Source: Opitutaceae bacterium (GTDB lineage: Bacteria > Verrucomicrobiota > Verrucomicrobiia > Opitutales > Opitutaceae). From it: a stretch of DNA of 6,308 nt. Below the pieces are notes generated by a model that did not search any database, had not been told where the DNA came from, and saw nothing but the letters and a program-made list of their open reading frames with translations. Positions 6,242-6,308 of this stretch are shown here, in pieces (the first letter of the stretch is position 1; every line of letters starts with the position of its first letter). Position numbers and translations under genes: made by a program. The DNA lies in contig JAESUN010000419.1 of assembly GCA_016763045.1 (NCBI GenBank), positions 1-6,308 on the forward strand. Direction: 5' to 3'.

Positions 6242-6308
6242 ATGATGACCTCCCAGCCAAATAACCTCAAAGGAGTTCTGGAGAGAATCATTTTCTTCAA
6301 CGAGGAGA
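6242..6308 (+). CDS. recD2: N-terminus of a probable RecD2-type DNA helicase (3' truncated by window edge)
   Basis: Twenty-two codons are visible before the window ends. The product begins MMTSQPNN and continues LKGVLERIIFFNEE. This resembles the start of RecD2/YrrC ATP-dependent 5'-3' helicases, whose N-terminal domain opens with a pattern like L-x-G-x-V/L-E-R-I-x-F-x-N-E-E-N. The helicase motifs would lie outside the window, so the assignment rests on about 14 residues. Two adjacent ATG codons (6242 and 6245) are possible starts, and neither has a Shine-Dalgarno site. The 20-nt gap from the HAD gene suggests co-transcription. If right, the protein would act on DNA in repair or recombination without RecBC. 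Confidence 0.55.
   Translation, partial: MMTSQPNNLKGVLERIIFFNEE

Overview
The window is a bacterial chromosomal segment of moderate GC (I estimate roughly 45-50%), with housekeeping genes, no mobile element, no RNA gene and no CRISPR array. It holds an L-aspartate oxidase (nadB), a pantothenate synthetase (panC), an LL-diaminopimelate aminotransferase (dapL), an LVIVD-type beta-propeller protein, a HAD phosphatase and the first codons of a probable RecD2 helicase. The DapL route to lysine and peptidoglycan, together with the absence of any Shine-Dalgarno motif before the genes, would fit a Verrucomicrobiota/PVC-type organism. This is a weak inference and other DapL-bearing phyla are possible.

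Layout. Positions 1-278 (+) carry the C-terminal end of a protein I do not recognise. A gene-free stretch (279-545) separates it from the convergent nadB (546-2141, -). panC (2192-3034, -) lies 50 nt upstream of nadB on the same strand, so a panC-nadB operon is likely. A divergent intergenic region (3035-3154) separates panC from dapL (3155-4378, +), which ends at a very clean intrinsic terminator (4401-4429). A second plus-strand group follows: propeller gene (4513-5537), HAD phosphatase (5556-6221, 18 nt later) and the start of the putative recD2 (6242-, 20 nt later).

The main oddity is that two adjacent plus-strand genes are each broken by one single-base lesion. dapL has an in-frame TAA at codon 196 exactly where the family has a Gln (CAA) codon. 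The propeller gene is missing one A in a short A-run near 4931-4934, which splits it into two frames. Everything else in both genes reads as well-conserved protein. Either these are sequence or assembly errors, or they are very recent mutations. Recoding of TAA is unlikely because other genes in the window end with TAA.

Metabolic theme. nadB uses aspartate for NAD; panC uses beta-alanine, normally made from aspartate, for pantothenate/CoA; dapL acts in the aspartate-derived lysine/diaminopimelate pathway. I found no strong evidence for a wholly new system here. The items most worth checking are the two lesions, the uniform lack of Shine-Dalgarno sites, a perfect palindrome in front of the propeller operon, and the unidentified protein at the left edge.
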